A stretch of DNA of 48,004 bases from a virus. Position 1 is the stretch's first letter. Each line of letters opens with the position of its first letter. The stretch lies in IMG/VR virus record IMGVR_UViG_3300046005_002099, positions 1 to 48,004 of that record. One strand, given 5' to 3'. Below are positions 6,762-15,819 of this stretch, piece by piece. A program made the position numbers and the translations under genes. Below the pieces are notes generated by a model. That model did not search any database, was not told where the DNA came from, and worked only from the letters and a program-made list of their open reading frames with translations.

Positions 6762-7178
6762 ATGAGTAAAAAAAGTGCAAACGCAGTTATAGACAGAATG
6801 CAAGACGCATTACGCTTGAGTTCTGATAGCCAGCTGTGTAGAGAGTTAAAGATAAGTCGTTCGACATTAGGAACGTGGAGACAAAGAGATTCTGTGCCTT
6901 ATGCACTTTGCGTAAATATCGCAGAGGAAAAAAATATATCCTTAGACTGGCTATTGACGGGCGTGGGTTCAATGTTAAAAACAAAAATGGAGTTAAATAA
7001 TGGAACGAATTTTGATGATGAGGATGTTCGCATTTTGAATATGATTAAAAGATTGCCAGAGCCGCAAAAAAACAAGGAGGTCGCGGATATCGAAGCTTTT
7101 TTACGATCCTTTGACGAAGCTATTTCACATTGGGTAGCGAATAATCAGAACAGCCAAGCTAAACGGCAGGCAGCATGA
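6762..7178 (+). CDS. CI-type phage repressor (short form)
   Basis: 138 residues from the ATG that has CAGGAGA 8 bases upstream; a longer reading from 6711 would run into the operator. Residues 5-70 match the phage CI-repressor HTH domain: AVIDRMQDALRLSSDSQLCR, then LKISRSTLGTWRQRDSVPYA, ending in EKNISLDWLLTGVGSM. The rest is short and acidic and lacks the S24 LexA-type peptidase domain, so RecA-stimulated self-cleavage is unlikely. Induction probably relies on an antirepressor or another route. Confidence 0.85.
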   Translation: MSKKSANAVIDRMQDALRLSSDSQLCRELKISRSTLGTWRQRDSVPYALCVNIAEEKNISLDWLLTGVGSMLKTKMELNNGTNFDDEDVRILNMIKRLPEPQKNKEVADIEAFLRSFDEAISHWVANNQNSQAKRQAA

Positions 7179-7219
7179 TGCCGTCTTTGAAAAACGAAAA
7201 CCCGTCAAATTGGCGGGTT
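7163..7219 (+). terminator. Two hairpins after the repressor, probable terminator
   Basis: Stem ACGGCA/TGCCGT (7163-7184) is followed by CTTT. Then comes stem AACCCG/CGGGTT (7199-7219) followed by CTTCG. Neither has a long T-run, so termination may be partial. They separate the repressor from the cargo operon starting at 7294. The rest of the gap (7220-7293) is very A+T rich and may hold the operon's promoter; TTGAAA at 7229-7234 is a weak -35 candidate. Confidence 0.45.
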
Positions 7220-7293
7220 CTTCGTAAATTGAAATAGAACAATTTATTTAAAAATTTAAACAAAAATAAGCCAATCAACATACGAATGCACAG

Positions 7294-10200
7294 ATGAACA
7301 CAATAAATAATAATTCAACTACCAAATCAGGCATTCGTGATAATCATGACTTTGGAAAAGTCGGTGATTTCTTAAAAGAAAAAATACAACCCAATGCACA
7401 GCTACGTTTTGTATCAGCCTATTTTAGTATTTTTGGATTTGAAGCCCTAAAAGCAGAATTATTACCGATTGATAAGCTGCAATTTCTATTCGGTGAACCG
7501 ACTTTTGTTAAGCAACTAGACGTAGCACAATCTCAGGCGAAAGCATTTCATATTGTAGAACAAGATTTATGGCTCAATAATCGTCTTAATCAAAAAGCAA
7601 TTGCTAAAACGTGTGCGGATTGGATAACAGAAAAGGTCGAAATTCGCTCGCTGATTCAAACAAATTTGCTCCACGGCAAGCTCTACCATATCAACAATAA
7701 CGGTGTTGAATCGGCACTACTTGGTAGCTCAAATTTTACGTTGCACGGTTTGGGCGAAGGAAATTCAAACATCGAGTTGAATTTAGTTGTGGATAGCGAC
7801 CGCGACAGACAGGATTTAAAACGTTGGTTTGATGGCATTTGGAACAACAAAACGTTGGTAAAAGACGTTAAACAAGAGGTTTTAAATTATTTAACCCAGC
7901 TTTATTACAATCACTCACCACAGTTTATTTATTACAAAACGCTTTACCATGTTTTTTACGAAGACTGGCAACGCTATCAAGAGCAACGTGAAGCCACTGA
8001 AAAAAGTTTAAATAAATCGGAAATTTGGAATACCTTGTTTGATTTTCAAAAAGAAGGTGTCACGCACGCGATTACTAAAATTCAAGCCCATAACGGTTGT
8101 ATTTTGGCAGACAGCGTGGGGCTTGGTAAAACCTACGAAGCTCTGGCGGTCATCAAGTATTTCGAGGCAAAACATCACAATGTTTTGGTTTTATGTCCCA
8201 AGAAACTCAGCGAAAACTGGTTACTTTATTCATCACTTTATAAACGCCAATTAAATCCATTAAAAGCAGACAAATTAAATTACACCGTATTAAGCCACAC
8301 GGATTTAAGCCGTGAAAAAGGGATGTCAAACAATGTCGATTTGAGCGATTTTGATTGGAGTCAGTTTGATTTAATTGTGATTGATGAATCGCATAATTTT
8401 CGCAACGATAATAAAAGCAAAAATGGTAAATCACGTTACCAACGGTTGCTTGAAGATGTGATTCAAGCGGGTGAAAAAACGAAAGTTTTATTGTTATCCG
8501 CAACGCCTGTAAATAACGATTTGTCGGATTTGTATAATCAAATTCGTTTCATTAGTGCCGACGATACTCATGCGTTTGCTGACATTGGGATTGTCGATAC
8601 AAAGAAAACACTGCGAGCCGCGCAAAATGCCTTCCATGATGCGGTTAAAAACAAGCGTCAATCGCAACTAGCCCACCATTTAAACGCGGATTTTTTCAAA
8701 TTACTGGACGCGATTACGATTGCCCGTTCACGCAAACACATTGAACGTCACTATCCCAATGTGGCAAAAGAACTGGGTGGCTTTCCTAAACGCACCGCGC
8801 CACAATCGATTTATTACGACATGGACACGCTCGGCGTATTTCCGTCATTTGTCGGCATAGAAAAAGAAATTTCGGCTTATCAATTGTCATTATTCAATCC
8901 GACGAAATACCTGCTCAACGAATACCGTGATTTACCTGAATATCAAAGCAAAGTAAAAAACTTCACTCAAGAAAACCGAGAGCATTATTTAATCGGTATG
9001 ATGAAGGTGAATTTTTTAAAACGCCTTGAAAGTTCCGTTGTGTCATTTGCGGACACGATGGCTCGAACGGTTATTAAGATTGAGGATTTGATTAAAAAAA
9101 TACAGCGATTTGAAGACATCGAAAGTTTGACCGAAAACGACCTTAATGAAGATGACGATTTGAATGATGCACTGGCGGTGGGTAAAAAAATTAAATTCAA
9201 GTTAAAACATTTAAAGCGTGCCGAATGGCTACAGGATTTAGAAAGCGATAAACAACAACTCTCGAAATTGCGTGATGTAGCACAAAACGTAACCGCTCAA
9301 CGTGACGGTAAATTACACGAATTAAAACGGTTGATTACCCATAAAATCACCAATCCAACCATCGATAAGCAAGGCAAATCAATCAAAAAAGTGCTGATTT
9401 TTACCGCGTTTTCTGACACCGCCCAGTATTTGTACAATGCCTTGAAATCCGATTTAACAGAGTTAGGCGTTCATTCTGGTTTAGTGACAGGTTCAAAATG
9501 TGAAGCCACTTTAGGCATGACAAATTTTAATGACGTGTTAATCAATTTTTCGCCCACCGCTAAAAAACGCAGTGGTTTTAAAAATACGCTCACGGACGAA
9601 ATTGACATTTTAATTGCGACAGATTGTATTTCGGAAGGGCAAAATTTGCAGGATTGCGATTGGGTGATTAACTACGATATTCATTGGAATCCCGTGCGAT
9701 TGATTCAACGTTTCGGACGGATTGACCGAATTAATAGCCAAAACAAAGACGTTTCGATGATTAACTTCTGGGCAACGGCTGAACTCGACCAGTATTTGAA
9801 TTTGAAAAATCGGGTTGAAGCACGAATGGCATTAGTCGATATTTCTGCCACGGGTTCGGATAACTTATTGCTCACTGAAGACGATGCCAACGATGAATTA
9901 AATTATCGTGACGAACAGCTAAAACGCATGAAAGATGAAGTGCTGGATTTAGAAGAACTCAATGATGGCGCGACATTAACCGATTTTAATTTTGATGATT
10001 TTCGTGCTGATTTAGGTGGCTATTTGGATTTAGAACGCGATAAATTAGCCAACGCGCCACTCGGTCTTTATGGCATCGTGCCAGAGCAACCCGATGTGAA
10101 TATCTACAAAGGCGTTATTTTTTGTCTGCAACAAAAGGTTTATCAGCAAGAAAAGGGGCAGCAAGTAAATCCGCTTACGCCGTTTTTTCTGATTTATATT

Positions 10201-10515
10201 CAAGACGATGGCAAAGTTAGGCGCAACTTTGTTGAAGCTAAACACACACTCGAAGTTTTCAAAATGTTGTGCATCGGTAAAGACCAACCTTATGAAGCCT
10301 TGTGCCAATTATTTGATGACCAAACGGGAGATGGTAGTGATATGGCGCATTATTATGACTTGGTGGCAAAATCGGTCGATGCAATTAGCGAAGCCTTCCA
10401 AGAAAAAGAAATTATAAAGTTAGCAACAGGACGTGGCGCGTTATTGCCAATCGTTTCAGAACAAATCACAAATCCAACCGATTTTACGTTGGTAACATGG
10501 CTCGTAATTAGTTAA
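7294..10515 (+). CDS. PLD-nuclease / SNF2-family helicase, defence system helicase
   Basis: 1073 residues; the translocase component of a four-gene defence-like operon. The N-terminal 190 residues form a phospholipase-D-type domain with one HKD-like motif: H127-x-K129 in LLHGKLYH, followed by GSSNF at 144-148. One motif per chain suggests dimerisation. A superfamily-2 helicase core follows: Walker A GLGKT at 276-280, DESH at 364-367, SATP at 402-405, and motif VI QRFGRIDR at 805-812. A helical charged insertion spans about 560-700. The family links PLD-helicases to foreign-DNA processing. The weak ribosome-binding site and A+T-rich composition suggest recent transfer as cargo. Confidence 0.85.
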   Translation: MNTINNNSTTKSGIRDNHDFGKVGDFLKEKIQPNAQLRFVSAYFSIFGFEALKAELLPIDKLQFLFGEPTFVKQLDVAQSQAKAFHIVEQDLWLNNRLNQKAIAKTCADWITEKVEIRSLIQTNLLHGKLYHINNNGVESALLGSSNFTLHGLGEGNSNIELNLVVDSDRDRQDLKRWFDGIWNNKTLVKDVKQEVLNYLTQLYYNHSPQFIYYKTLYHVFYEDWQRYQEQREATEKSLNKSEIWNTLFDFQKEGVTHAITKIQAHNGCILADSVGLGKTYEALAVIKYFEAKHHNVLVLCPKKLSENWLLYSSLYKRQLNPLKADKLNYTVLSHTDLSREKGMSNNVDLSDFDWSQFDLIVIDESHNFRNDNKSKNGKSRYQRLLEDVIQAGEKTKVLLLSATPVNNDLSDLYNQIRFISADDTHAFADIGIVDTKKTLRAAQNAFHDAVKNKRQSQLAHHLNADFFKLLDAITIARSRKHIERHYPNVAKELGGFPKRTAPQSIYYDMDTLGVFPSFVGIEKEISAYQLSLFNPTKYLLNEYRDLPEYQSKVKNFTQENREHYLIGMMKVNFLKRLESSVVSFADTMARTVIKIEDLIKKIQRFEDIESLTENDLNEDDDLNDALAVGKKIKFKLKHLKRAEWLQDLESDKQQLSKLRDVAQNVTAQRDGKLHELKRLITHKITNPTIDKQGKSIKKVLIFTAFSDTAQYLYNALKSDLTELGVHSGLVTGSKCEATLGMTNFNDVLINFSPTAKKRSGFKNTLTDEIDILIATDCISEGQNLQDCDWVINYDIHWNPVRLIQRFGRIDRINSQNKDVSMINFWATAELDQYLNLKNRVEARMALVDISATGSDNLLLTEDDANDELNYRDEQLKRMKDEVLDLEELNDGATLTDFNFDDFRADLGGYLDLERDKLANAPLGLYGIVPEQPDVNIYKGVIFCLQQKVYQQEKGQQVNPLTPFFLIYIQDDGKVRRNFVEAKHTLEVFKMLCIGKDQPYEALCQLFDDQTGDGSDMAHYYDLVAKSVDAISEAFQEKEIIKLATGRGALLPIVSEQITNPTDFTLVTWLVIS

Positions 10516-10531
10516 TAAAAAGGATTTAGTA

Positions 10532-13500
10532 ATGACTGACAAAAACAAACTTCAAACGCTCATCAACCAATTTTCTGGTGGTGATTTAAGAACGAATGCC
10601 CTCGCATTATTCAAAGAACTGGGCTATCAAAGTCCGCGTACTTTTGACAAACCCGTTGCTGAAATTTTGCGCGGCTTCGACCATGAAAAAGCGTTGTGTT
10701 CTGAGTGGATTAACGCGCCATTTTTGTTTCAATTAGCCGAAGATAATTTAAGTCATGTACAGTCATTACTCACGGATGTTGACGGAACTATTATCCACTC
10801 ATATTTATTTGTAGCTATCGAGTTAAAGAATAAGCATGGCAAGGATTACTCCCGTTCTGATTTAGTCAAGATTACTCGAGAACTCAATAAAAGCCCATTA
10901 AATGGACAATCACCACCTGTTTTAATTTTATTCAAACATAATGGAAATCTTACGTTATCAGTTATTCATCGCCGCTTGAATAAAAAAGATAGGGATAAAG
11001 ATGTTTTAGAAAAAGTTACCTTACTTAAAGATATTCATATCAACAAACCTCACTCTGCTCATGTAGCTATTTTGGAAGAGTTAGCATTTGATAATTTGAA
11101 TTTGAAAGCCGATGCCAATTTTGTTGATTTACACAACGCTTGGCAAGCCATTTTAGATACCAAAATGCTTAACAAACAGTTCTATAAAGAATTGTCGCAA
11201 TGGTATTTCTGGGCAATAGATGAAGTTTATTTTCCTGATGCCGAACAAATCGAGTCAGTAAAGGGAAGCGTTTTTGCAGATTCAAAAAAAGTCCGAGAAC
11301 ATAACGCAAAAAATCTTATTCGACTGCTAACCCGTTTGTTATTCGTTTGGTTTATCAAAGAAAAAAATCTAATTCCAGAAAATTTATTTAATGAAGACTG
11401 GATTAAATCGCAATTAAACGATTTCAAACCTCAAATCAGTGACACAGTTAAAGCGAATACAAGTCATTATTACCGCGCTATTTTGCAAAATTTGTTTTTT
11501 GCATCACTTAATCGGGTAGTTAAAGAAAGAAAATTTTGTTCTCCCAATAATCAAAAAGATACAACTTTAATGCACTACCAATCGTATTTTAACGATTCGG
11601 AAGTGTTTTTAGATTTAGTTAAAAACATTGTTCCGTTTATGAATGGTGGCTTGTTTGATTGCTTGGATAAGTACGTTCTTGATGCTGAAGGAAATCCATG
11701 CGGTGATGCAATTGTTTGTGAAGACAGTTTTTCAGATGACAGTAATAATCAGCTCGACGTTCCAGACTATATTTTCTTTGGTTCATATAAAAACGTCGAT
11801 TTAAGTGATGATCTTGGTGCAAAAAACAAAGCTGTTGAGGTTAGAGGCTTAATCGATATTTTAAAAAGCTACAAATTTACCATTACCGAAAACACACCCG
11901 TTGAAGAAGATATTGCACTCGACCCAGAGTTGCTTGGACAAGTATTTGAAAATTTACTTGCCAGTTACACACCTGAAACCAAAACCACAGCGCGTAAGCA
12001 AACAGGTAGCTTTTATACGCCCCGCGAAATTGTCGATTACATGGTGGATGAATCGTTAAAGGCTTATTTCAAATCAAAACTGGAAAGTTTGAATGCTAGT
12101 AATTTACTTGGCGACCATGATTTAGTTGGAATTTCACGCAAAACTGATTTATTTGAAAGATTAGAGGATTTGTTTAGTTATACAAAGGCTACGCCTGAAT
12201 TTTCAGCAACTGAAAAAACTACCTTAATTAAAGCGATTGATACTTGCCAAATCCTTGACCCTGCTTGTGGTTCGGGAGCATTTCCAATGGGTGTTTTACA
12301 CAAATTGGTTTTTGTTCTGACAAAAATCGACCCACACAACATTTTATGGAAAAAACGGCAAATCGACCGTGTTCAAGATTTCAAATTACAAAAGCGTATT
12401 ATTGAAACTTTCACCGACAATGAAGTCAATTATTCTCGAAAACTTTATCTTATTGAAAATTGTATTTATGGCGTTGATATTCAACCAATTGCTATTCAAA
12501 TTAGCAAACTTCGGTTTTTCATTTCGTTGATTGTTGACCAACGAATTGATAGAGATAAACCAGATAAAAATTTCGGTGTCTTACCACTTCCAAATTTAGA
12601 AACAAAATTCGTTGCCGCAAATACACTAATCGGTATTGAAAATTCCAAATCACAAATTGATTTGTTTCATAACAAAGACGTTGAAATTTTAAAGAAAGAC
12701 TTAAAAGAAATTAGACATAAACTGTTCAGTGCGAGAAATCCAAGTAAAAAACAAAAGTATCGAGATGAGGACAAAGAATTACGGAAAGAAATTGTCACCT
12801 TGCTAGAGCAACACGGCGGCGAAAATAACACGGTACAACAACTGTTGAGTTGGAATTCTTACGACCAAAATGCAAGTGCAAGTTTTTTTGATGTTGAGTG
12901 GATGTTTGGTGAAAGTGGTTTCGATATTGTCATCGGAAACCCGCCTTACATAAAAGAATACACCAATAAAGCTGCTTTTGATGGTTTAAGAGATTCACCT
13001 TATTACCAAGGAAAAATGGATTTATGGTATTTGTTCGTTTGCAAAAATCTTGAAATTACCAAAAAGAACACTGGCATTTTGACTTTTATTGCAACCAATA
13101 ACTGGACGACAAATACGGGTGCTTCCAAAATGAGAAGTAAAGTTTTGAAAGAAACCACGATTGAAAAACTGTTAGATTTTGGTAGTTACATGATTTTTGA
13201 AAGTGCTGACATTCAAACGTCCGTGATGATGTTTAGAAATGACAACAGTAACGACAATTACACTTTCGATTTTAGACGTTTAGTCGGTGATAAATTAACG
13301 TTTAATGATGCACTGGATTTGATAACAAAAACCAAATCACCTAAAAATGAATTCTTATCTGCCAAAATTTCAAAAAATGATTTAGATGGTAAATCACTCA
13401 CTTTCAGCAATAACGCGCTTGATAATGTTTTGTCCAAAATTCAAAAGAAAAGCAATCTTCATCTAACAAAGAATGAAGTAGCAAACGGAATTCACCCGCA

Positions 13501-14455
13501 TTACGACTACGTTAGCAAAGCTACACAAAGCGTATTAGGAGATAATTTTGAGGTTGGTCAGGGAATTTTTGTTTTAAGTGAAAAAGAAAGAGTAGATTTA
13601 AATTTAAATGGGAAAGAACTTGAGTTGATAAAACCATATTTTACAACTGAGCAATTGCGTAAATGGTGTGGCAAAAAAGAAAACAAAGAATGGATAATTT
13701 ACACGGGTTCAACATTTAAAGATGCGGCGAATATCGAACCTTATCCGAATATCAAAAAACATCTCGACCAATTTCAAAGCGTAATTACGTCAGACAATAA
13801 ACCTTATGGATTGCACAGAGCGCGTAATGAGTATTTTTTTCAAGGTGAAAAAATTATTGCGTTGAGAAAGTGTGTTGGTGAGCCGATTTTTACTTACACG
13901 GATTTTGATTGTTATGTGTCAGCGACTTTTTATGTCATCAAATCAGAACGAATTGATTTGAAGTATTTAACGGCAGTTTTGAATTCTAAACTCGTGGCGT
14001 TTTGGCTCAAAAACAAAGGCAAAATGCAGGGGCAGAATTATCAACTCGACAAAGAACCGCTGTTAGATATTCCCGTGTATAAATCGGACGAAAATCAACA
14101 ACAATTGGTAAGCCGATTGGTTGATTATATTTTGTTTATCAAGCAACAGCCTTTTTATACCTCAGCAGATTTAGATTTTGCCGAAGAACGTTTGATGTCG
14201 AATTTCTTTGAAAATTTAATTGATGCGCTGGTTTATGAGTTGTATTTCCCAGAGGAATTACACGAAGCCAAAAAACAGTTTATGAGTTTGGTTGTTCAAG
14301 AGAATTTGCCTGATTTAGATGTCATTGAAGGCGATAAGGTTAGCGCGTTGAAACAAATTGTTCGACGCTTAACTGACAAAAACCATCCGCTTTATAACAA
14401 TCTGTTTTTCTTAGATAGCGTGCCTGTGGTCAGAATTATTGAAGGTAAAGCGTGA
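10532..14455 (+). CDS. Eco57I-like adenine-N6 DNA methyltransferase, defence system methylase
   Basis: 1307 residues. The N-terminal 200 residues form a nuclease-like or accessory domain seen in large methylases of this class (LFVAIELKNKHGKDYSRSDL, later DVLEKVTLLKDI). I see no convincing complete PD-(D/E)XK set there. The methylase core has motif I DPACGSGAF at 576-584 and motif IV NPPY at 803-806, so it should make N6-methyladenine. The C-terminal part has a TaqI-like target-recognition region (LNSKLVAFWLKNKG, then QNYQLDKEPLLDIPV). AAGGAT precedes the ATG, 16 bases after the helicase stop. It most likely marks self DNA for the operon. Confidence 0.85.
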   Translation: MTDKNKLQTLINQFSGGDLRTNALALFKELGYQSPRTFDKPVAEILRGFDHEKALCSEWINAPFLFQLAEDNLSHVQSLLTDVDGTIIHSYLFVAIELKNKHGKDYSRSDLVKITRELNKSPLNGQSPPVLILFKHNGNLTLSVIHRRLNKKDRDKDVLEKVTLLKDIHINKPHSAHVAILEELAFDNLNLKADANFVDLHNAWQAILDTKMLNKQFYKELSQWYFWAIDEVYFPDAEQIESVKGSVFADSKKVREHNAKNLIRLLTRLLFVWFIKEKNLIPENLFNEDWIKSQLNDFKPQISDTVKANTSHYYRAILQNLFFASLNRVVKERKFCSPNNQKDTTLMHYQSYFNDSEVFLDLVKNIVPFMNGGLFDCLDKYVLDAEGNPCGDAIVCEDSFSDDSNNQLDVPDYIFFGSYKNVDLSDDLGAKNKAVEVRGLIDILKSYKFTITENTPVEEDIALDPELLGQVFENLLASYTPETKTTARKQTGSFYTPREIVDYMVDESLKAYFKSKLESLNASNLLGDHDLVGISRKTDLFERLEDLFSYTKATPEFSATEKTTLIKAIDTCQILDPACGSGAFPMGVLHKLVFVLTKIDPHNILWKKRQIDRVQDFKLQKRIIETFTDNEVNYSRKLYLIENCIYGVDIQPIAIQISKLRFFISLIVDQRIDRDKPDKNFGVLPLPNLETKFVAANTLIGIENSKSQIDLFHNKDVEILKKDLKEIRHKLFSARNPSKKQKYRDEDKELRKEIVTLLEQHGGENNTVQQLLSWNSYDQNASASFFDVEWMFGESGFDIVIGNPPYIKEYTNKAAFDGLRDSPYYQGKMDLWYLFVCKNLEITKKNTGILTFIATNNWTTNTGASKMRSKVLKETTIEKLLDFGSYMIFESADIQTSVMMFRNDNSNDNYTFDFRRLVGDKLTFNDALDLITKTKSPKNEFLSAKISKNDLDGKSLTFSNNALDNVLSKIQKKSNLHLTKNEVANGIHPHYDYVSKATQSVLGDNFEVGQGIFVLSEKERVDLNLNGKELELIKPYFTTEQLRKWCGKKENKEWIIYTGSTFKDAANIEPYPNIKKHLDQFQSVITSDNKPYGLHRARNEYFFQGEKIIALRKCVGEPIFTYTDFDCYVSATFYVIKSERIDLKYLTAVLNSKLVAFWLKNKGKMQGQNYQLDKEPLLDIPVYKSDENQQQLVSRLVDYILFIKQQPFYTSADLDFAEERLMSNFFENLIDALVYELYFPEELHEAKKQFMSLVVQENLPDLDVIEGDKVSALKQIVRRLTDKNHPLYNNLFFLDSVPVVRIIEGKA

Positions 14456-15819
14456 TGCGAATTAAAAAAATTGAAATCCAAAATTTCAGAGCGTTTTACG
14501 GTAATTTTGAAATTGAACTCGGTGGTAAAAATCTGCTGCTTTATGGTGAAAATGGCAGTGGTAAATCGTCGCTGTTTTACGCGCTGAAACTGTTTTTAGA
14601 ATCGGCGAATGCCAAAACTGAATTTTCAGAACATCGGAACATTTTTGTTAAAGATGATGACGATGGTTTCGTTAAATTAACCATTGGCAAAAATGCTTAT
14701 GAATGGTTGCCAGCGAAATTTCCAGACGCGCCGATTATATTGGATGCCAATAAAACCAAAGGCTTTTTAGATTATAAAAGTTTGTTGGAAACACATTTTT
14801 TACACCGCAAGCAAGAAGAAAAAAGCGTTAATTTGTTTCATTTGTTAGTTGAAAATTTGCTCGTTGATTATACGGAATCCAGTTCGGGCAGAACGATTGG
14901 TGAAATTTGGCAAAGTGTACAGAAAAAATCAAAAGCCAAAAAGAACACAAATACTTACAAAAAAGAATATCCAGAAGAACTGCATTTCATGAATGACGTA
15001 CTTCAAAAAGCATTGGCTAATTTGACGGATAAAACCAATGAGTTACTGGCTTTCTTTGATTATCAAATCATTTGTAATTTCACATTTAGCGTTGTGATGC
15101 AGATATTGTGGCTCGATATAAAGTTTTTTAATCGTTCAATTCCAACCCACCATGATTTTTTAAATGAAGCGCGATTATCGGCAATTGCATTATCAATTTA
15201 TTTTGCGTCATTGTTAGAACAACCAAAAAGTGATTTACGAATTTTAGCGTTAGACGATGTTTTAATTGGCTTGGATATGGCAAATCGTTTGCCTGTGATT
15301 GATATTTTGGAACAACATTTTTCTGAGCATCAAATTTTCTTTATCACGCATGACAAACTGTGGTTTGACATGATGAAAATGCGAACAGAAGCCAACAAAG
15401 CATGGAAATGGAAGTACGCCGAGTTTTATTGCCCGAATGATGTGAAATCGCCTATTTTGCCGATTGATTATGAAAATGATTTAGAGCGAGCAAACAAATA
15501 CTTGTTGAATGGTGATTATAAAGCGGCGGCGGTTTATGCGCGGACAGCTTTTGAAATTACGTTAAAGAATTTTTGTGACAAGAAAAAATTAAGTGTTCGA
15601 TATTGCAAAGATGCGAAAAAATTACAAAGTGAAGATTTTTGGCAAGCGGTGAAAGCATTTGGACTCGACCCAGAACTGGTGAGTAATGTTGAACTTTATC
15701 GGGCTGTAGTGCTTAATCCATTAAGCCATTCACGCATCGTTGATATTACAAAAAATGAAGTCGGTAAGGCTATCGCGGTAATTGAACAATTGGAAATGGC
15801 TTTGGAAGGTTTGAAATAA
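14455..15819 (+). CDS. RecF/ABC-type ATPase with HEPN-like C-terminal domain, defence system ATPase
   Basis: 454 residues from the ATG that overlaps the methylase stop (TGATG), with GAAGGT upstream; a GTG three bases earlier is possible. Walker A GENGSGKSS is at 31-39, a signature-like ARLSAIALSI near 240, Walker B LALDD ending at 268, and the H-loop His at 300 in FFITHDKLW. The ATPase halves are joined by only a short coiled segment (about 150-210), so this is not a long SMC. Residues about 345-450 are helical with R416 and H425 (RAVVLNPLSHSR), resembling HEPN or DUF4145-type tails of defence ATPases. It may sense or signal infection. Confidence 0.8.
   Translation: MRIKKIEIQNFRAFYGNFEIELGGKNLLLYGENGSGKSSLFYALKLFLESANAKTEFSEHRNIFVKDDDDGFVKLTIGKNAYEWLPAKFPDAPIILDANKTKGFLDYKSLLETHFLHRKQEEKSVNLFHLLVENLLVDYTESSSGRTIGEIWQSVQKKSKAKKNTNTYKKEYPEELHFMNDVLQKALANLTDKTNELLAFFDYQIICNFTFSVVMQILWLDIKFFNRSIPTHHDFLNEARLSAIALSIYFASLLEQPKSDLRILALDDVLIGLDMANRLPVIDILEQHFSEHQIFFITHDKLWFDMMKMRTEANKAWKWKYAEFYCPNDVKSPILPIDYENDLERANKYLLNGDYKAAAVYARTAFEITLKNFCDKKKLSVRYCKDAKKLQSEDFWQAVKAFGLDPELVSNVELYRAVVLNPLSHSRIVDITKNEVGKAIAVIEQLEMALEGLK

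Noticed and set aside
7198-7220. Possible fourth copy of the palindrome near CCCGTCAAATTGGCGGG
   Set aside because: It shares only the AATTGGCGG part and lacks the perfect 16-base symmetry; it is better read as a hairpin after the repressor.
10532-14455. BREX PglX methylase
   Set aside because: No other BREX genes (BrxA, BrxB, BrxC, PglZ, BrxL) are in or near the operon.
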